Shown here one piece after another: positions 6,677 through 8,766 of a DNA stretch of 8,766 nt. Position 1 is the stretch's first letter. Each line of letters opens with the position of its first letter. Where the stretch lies: contig DNUI01000071.1 of assembly GCA_003508565.1 (NCBI GenBank), positions 1 to 8,766 of the forward strand. The letters run 5' to 3'. Origin of the DNA: Syntrophaceae bacterium. GTDB taxonomy: Bacteria > Desulfobacterota > Syntrophia > Syntrophales > UBA2185. The notes beneath the pieces were generated by a model that saw only the letters and a list, made by a program, of their open reading frames with translations, searched no databases and was not told the origin of the DNA. The position numbers and the translations under genes are program-made.

Positions 6677-6840
6677 ATCCATCAGATGAGTGTCCTGGCT
6701 TGCGGCTCGTACCTTGCACCTATGATCCACGCCTTCCCGGCCTTCCTCGTATGGAAAACCCGTGGCTTTGTGTGGATTTCGTTCCGCTTACAGTTGCGGG
6801 GCAGCACCGGAATAAAACCGGTTTCCTCCCTCCGACGGAT
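6677..6840 (-). promoter_or_regulatory. Cobalamin riboswitch (class I-like aptamer)
   Basis: On the - strand the conserved B12-element parts appear in order. These are GGAAACCGG...CCGGTGCTG, the invariant CCGCAACTGTAAGCGG core (GCAACTGTAA at 6797-6788), ATCCAC (6777-6772) pairing with GTGGAT (6730-6725), AAAGCCACGGG...CCGGGAAGGCG, GGTACGAGCC, and the B12 box AGCCAGGA (6700-6693). A closing P1 helix can be drawn between 6840-6831 and 6686-6677: 10 bp with two G-U pairs. The aptamer sits directly upstream of the receptor gene. No U-tract terminator follows, so control is more likely by hiding the SD at 6652-6646. High adenosylcobalamin would repress the receptor, and if coupled also cbiR, cobQ and tonB. 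The 5' third overlaps the end of the ATPase gene. Confidence 0.93.
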
Positions 6841-7618
6841 ATGAACTCAAGAGCGTGACCCGTGGCTGACCGGTCATTGGATTTCTATCAACGGTTACAT
6901 CTGTTTTGTACACTTCCTTAATATTTGCTTCCGTGATTACCTCTTCGGGACTTCCCATACAATGGATATCGCCGCTACGAAGAAGGATAATCCTGTCACA
7001 GTAAAGCGATGCCAAGTTGATATCGTGACTGACGCCGATTACCGTGAGTGCCTGGTCTTTGTTCAGTGCTTTTATTAAATCAAAAAATTCTATTTGATGC
7101 CTGATGTCCAGAAAGGCGGTTGGTTCATCAAGGAGCATGATCTGCGGTTGCTGTGCCAAAGCCCTTGCTATTAAGACCCTCTGCCGCTCACCACCACTCA
7201 ATTCATTCATGTTCCGCTTCATCAAGGATAGCGTATCTGTCATCTCCATGGCCTGACGAGTAATTCTGAAGTCTGTGTCTCCCTCAAATCTCCATTTGCC
7301 TAAATGCGGCGCTCGTCCCATTAACACGATTTCCTGAACGGTGAAGGGAAAAATCATCAAGGACTCCTGGGGAACAACTGCAATTATTTTCGCCAGGTGT
7401 TCTCTTTTGAGCTTCCCGCTCGGGGTTTCGTCTATCCACATTTCTCCTTCCTGGGGAGTGAAGATACCATCCAGTATCTTGAGAAGAGTCGTCTTACCGG
7501 AACCGTTGGGACCAATTATGCCTACGAACTCCCCCTTGTGCACCTCGAAAGAAATATTCCTCAAGACCCAATCGTCATCATATCTGAATCCAATGTGTTG
7601 AAGTTTGATAATGGGCAT
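6788..7618 (-). CDS. btuD: ABC transporter ATPase for cobamide (BtuD/FecE family)
   Basis: This is the nucleotide-binding subunit of a type II ABC importer and powers the permease encoded just upstream. All ATPase motifs are intact in the 276 residues: Walker A GPNGSGKTT (36-44), Q-loop Q84 (VVPQES), signature LSGGERQR (140-147), Walker B IMLLDEP (160-166; D164, E165) and the switch His198 (GVSHD). The ATG lies 3 nt after the permease stop, with only a distant AGGAAGG before it, so translation is probably coupled. The last 16 or so residues (after about Tyr260: PSEGG...GAAPQL) are encoded by the riboswitch aptamer, and the TAA stop (6788-6790) is the UAA of the conserved CAACUGUAA. The family body normally ends near 'PRVTLL', so this tail is probably read-through of RNA sequence, not functional protein. 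The FecE/BtuD family also serves siderophores and haem; B12 is inferred from the operon. Confidence 0.92.
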   Translation of the reverse strand: MPIIKLQHIGFRYDDDWVLRNISFEVHKGEFVGIIGPNGSGKTTLLKILDGIFTPQEGEMWIDETPSGKLKREHLAKIIAVVPQESLMIFPFTVQEIVLMGRAPHLGKWRFEGDTDFRITRQAMEMTDTLSLMKRNMNELSGGERQRVLIARALAQQPQIMLLDEPTAFLDIRHQIEFFDLIKALNKDQALTVIGVSHDINLASLYCDRIILLRSGDIHCMGSPEEVITEANIKEVYKTDVTVDRNPMTGQPRVTLLSSYPSEGGNRFYSGAAPQL

Positions 7619-7621
7619 GGA

Positions 7622-8716
7622 TCAGATTGCCTTCCTGCGCAAGAGGTAAATGAAGTAGGGAGCCCCGCACATTGCCGTAATTACACCCACCGGCAACTCT
7701 GCGGGGGCGGTGATCGTTCTGGCAAGGGTGTCCGCAACAATAAGAAATGAGGCGCCGAAGAGCGCGGAAGAGGGGAGGAGCAGCCTGTGATCCGAACCTA
7801 ACAACATTCTCATCATGTGCGGTATAATCAGGCCAATAAAGCCGATGGTGCCGCTCACCGACACGGCTACTCCCGTTACAAGCGATGCTGCAAGAAGGAG
7901 TATCTTCTTGGTTTGCTCAACATTTACACCAAGCTGCATGGCTGTCTCTTCGCCGGAGACGATGAGATTCAAATGTCTCGAATAGATGTACATGACAATG
8001 AATCCGATCATTAAAAAAAAGCCCGTAAGCATAATCTCGTTCCATTCGGCGAGACTCAAATCTCCCATTAACCAGAATATCGCACTGCGCAGTTCATGAT
8101 TATCTGTCGTAGAAATCAATAACATAATAACGGCAGAAAAAAAGGCATTGACGATCACGCCTGCCAGGAGAAGGGTCGTGGAGTGAAGTTCTTTCTTTGT
8201 TCTGGCAATTCCGTACACCAAACCGATGGTGAGGAGCGCCCCCGAAACAGCGAGACCGGCAACGCCAAAAGGAATGAAGCTTATCCCCATGATGATGGCA
8301 ATAATCGCTCCGACCGCTGATCCACCGGATATCCCAAGGATATAAGGGTCTGCAAGGGGGTTGCGGAGAAGTCCCTGAAATACAACACCGGCTGCCGAGA
8401 GAGACGCACCAACAATACCGGCAAAGATAATCCGCGGCAGGCGAATGGAGAAAAGGATTGTCTTTTCCGTTATAAAAAGACTGAGATCCTCACTCTTGAT
8501 CATAGCCAGCAAGGCTTTGACAAGAGATACCGTACCCAACTGGCTGGATCCGACGAGCATTGAAGCCACTGAAATAATAATGAAAACTGTAAGAAGCAAG
8601 AGGCTCACCCGAATGACTCGGGAAAGCGTTACAACCTTATCTGTCATGTCTTTGGTAATCGCAAGGACGGAAATAGAGGATAGAATGAAGAATGGTAGAA
8701 AAAAGTACTTAAGCAT
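7622..8716 (-). CDS. btuC: ABC transporter permease for cobamide (BtuC/FecCD family)
   Basis: This 364-residue polytopic inner-membrane protein would form the dimeric channel of a BtuC2D2-type importer. Typical FecCD motifs are RLPRIIFAGIVGASLSAAGVVFQ, GLLRNPLADPYILGISGGSA, and GTIGFIGLIIPHMMRMLLGSDHR, the cytoplasmic coupling helix that docks on the ATPase. PAELPVGVITAMCGAPYFIYLLRR closes the protein. About ten transmembrane helices are expected. The chosen ATG (8714-8716) follows GGGAGG at a short 4-5 nt spacing and adds an extra hydrophobic stretch (LKYFFLPFFILSS) before the usual first helix. Met24 (MTDKVVTLSR...) would match the family length better but has no SD. The gene is followed after 3 nt by the ATPase. 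Family certain; substrate inferred from the neighbouring B12 riboswitch, receptor and cobQ. Confidence 0.92.
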   Translation of the reverse strand: MLKYFFLPFFILSSISVLAITKDMTDKVVTLSRVIRVSLLLLTVFIIISVASMLVGSSQLGTVSLVKALLAMIKSEDLSLFITEKTILFSIRLPRIIFAGIVGASLSAAGVVFQGLLRNPLADPYILGISGGSAVGAIIAIIMGISFIPFGVAGLAVSGALLTIGLVYGIARTKKELHSTTLLLAGVIVNAFFSAVIMLLISTTDNHELRSAIFWLMGDLSLAEWNEIMLTGFFLMIGFIVMYIYSRHLNLIVSGEETAMQLGVNVEQTKKILLLAASLVTGVAVSVSGTIGFIGLIIPHMMRMLLGSDHRLLLPSSALFGASFLIVADTLARTITAPAELPVGVITAMCGAPYFIYLLRRKAI

Positions 8717-8766
8717 TATCCCTCCCGCGAGGATATTCTTGATGGATCGGTTTTCCGGCTTCAGGC
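8709..8766 (-). CDS. Possible 3' end of an upstream gene (perhaps the periplasmic binding protein)
   Basis: On the - strand a frame open from the window edge ends in TAA at 8709-8711, overlapping the permease ATG by 8 nt. It encodes PEAGKPIHQEYPRGRDNA as the last residues. An 8-nt overlap at this position is typical of a coupled operon gene, and a BtuF-type cobamide-binding protein often precedes btuC. Only 18 codons are visible and the permease frame is also open to the edge, so neither coding status nor identity is secure. Confidence 0.3.
   Translation of the reverse strand, partial: PEAGKPIHQEYPRGRDNA

Noticed and set aside
6638..6730. N-terminal extension of the receptor to an ATG at 6730
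   Set aside because: The extra 31 residues are encoded by riboswitch RNA; the SD at 6652-6646 and the signal peptide place the start at 6637.
6840..6960. Search for a - strand promoter ahead of the riboswitch (for example TTGATA near 6890)
   Set aside because: No -10 at a suitable distance; I cannot support a promoter here although one may exist.
1..8766. CRISPR arrays, tRNA/rRNA genes, insertion sequences, attachment sites
   Set aside because: No spaced direct repeats, RNA gene signatures, transposase genes or terminal inverted repeats were recognised.

Overview
The window looks like a piece of chromosome from an anaerobic, diderm (outer-membrane) bacterium with about half G+C. TonB-dependent uptake, a cobamide-remodelling CbiR-type enzyme and corrinoid assembly occur together, which suggests a Desulfobacterota/'deltaproteobacterial' lineage such as Syntrophales-like organisms. 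This placement is inferred from gene content, not from a marker gene.

Left part (1-1407), + strand. The window opens with the last 56 codons of an unidentified gene (1-171). A gene-free stretch follows (172-491) and carries a near-consensus sigma70 promoter, TTGACA-17 nt-TATACT, at 322-350. This promoter and a strong Shine-Dalgarno (SD) sequence lead into a 261-residue HEAT-repeat protein (492-1277). That gene ends in a stem-loop terminator (1326-1365) and converges on the operon from the right.

Right part (1408-8766), all on the - strand, is a compact vitamin B12 (cobamide) locus. In transcription order it contains: a possible 3' end of an upstream gene at the window edge; a BtuC/FecCD-type permease (7622-8716); a BtuD/FecE-type ATPase (6788-7618); a cobalamin riboswitch (6677-6840); a BtuB-like TonB-dependent outer-membrane receptor (4526-6637); a CbiR-like TIM-barrel enzyme (3733-4512 or -4536); cobyric acid synthase CobQ/CbiP (2153-3712); and a TonB-family energy transducer (1408-2166). 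Spacings are a few bases or short overlaps, so the genes downstream of the riboswitch very probably form one transcription unit.

The genes fit one pathway. TonB energises the receptor to bring cobamides across the outer membrane, and the BtuC/BtuD pair moves them across the inner membrane. CbiR would strip the unwanted lower ligand, and CobQ supplies cobyric acid for assembly. The riboswitch would shut off receptor, CbiR, CobQ and TonB when adenosylcobalamin is plentiful.

The most interesting points are three. The riboswitch aptamer begins inside the ATPase gene, and the ATPase stop codon is the UAA of the conserved CAACUGUAA core. A recently characterised remodelling enzyme family (CbiR) sits directly between receptor and CobQ. 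The CbiR gene probably starts at a rare CTG or TTG codon.
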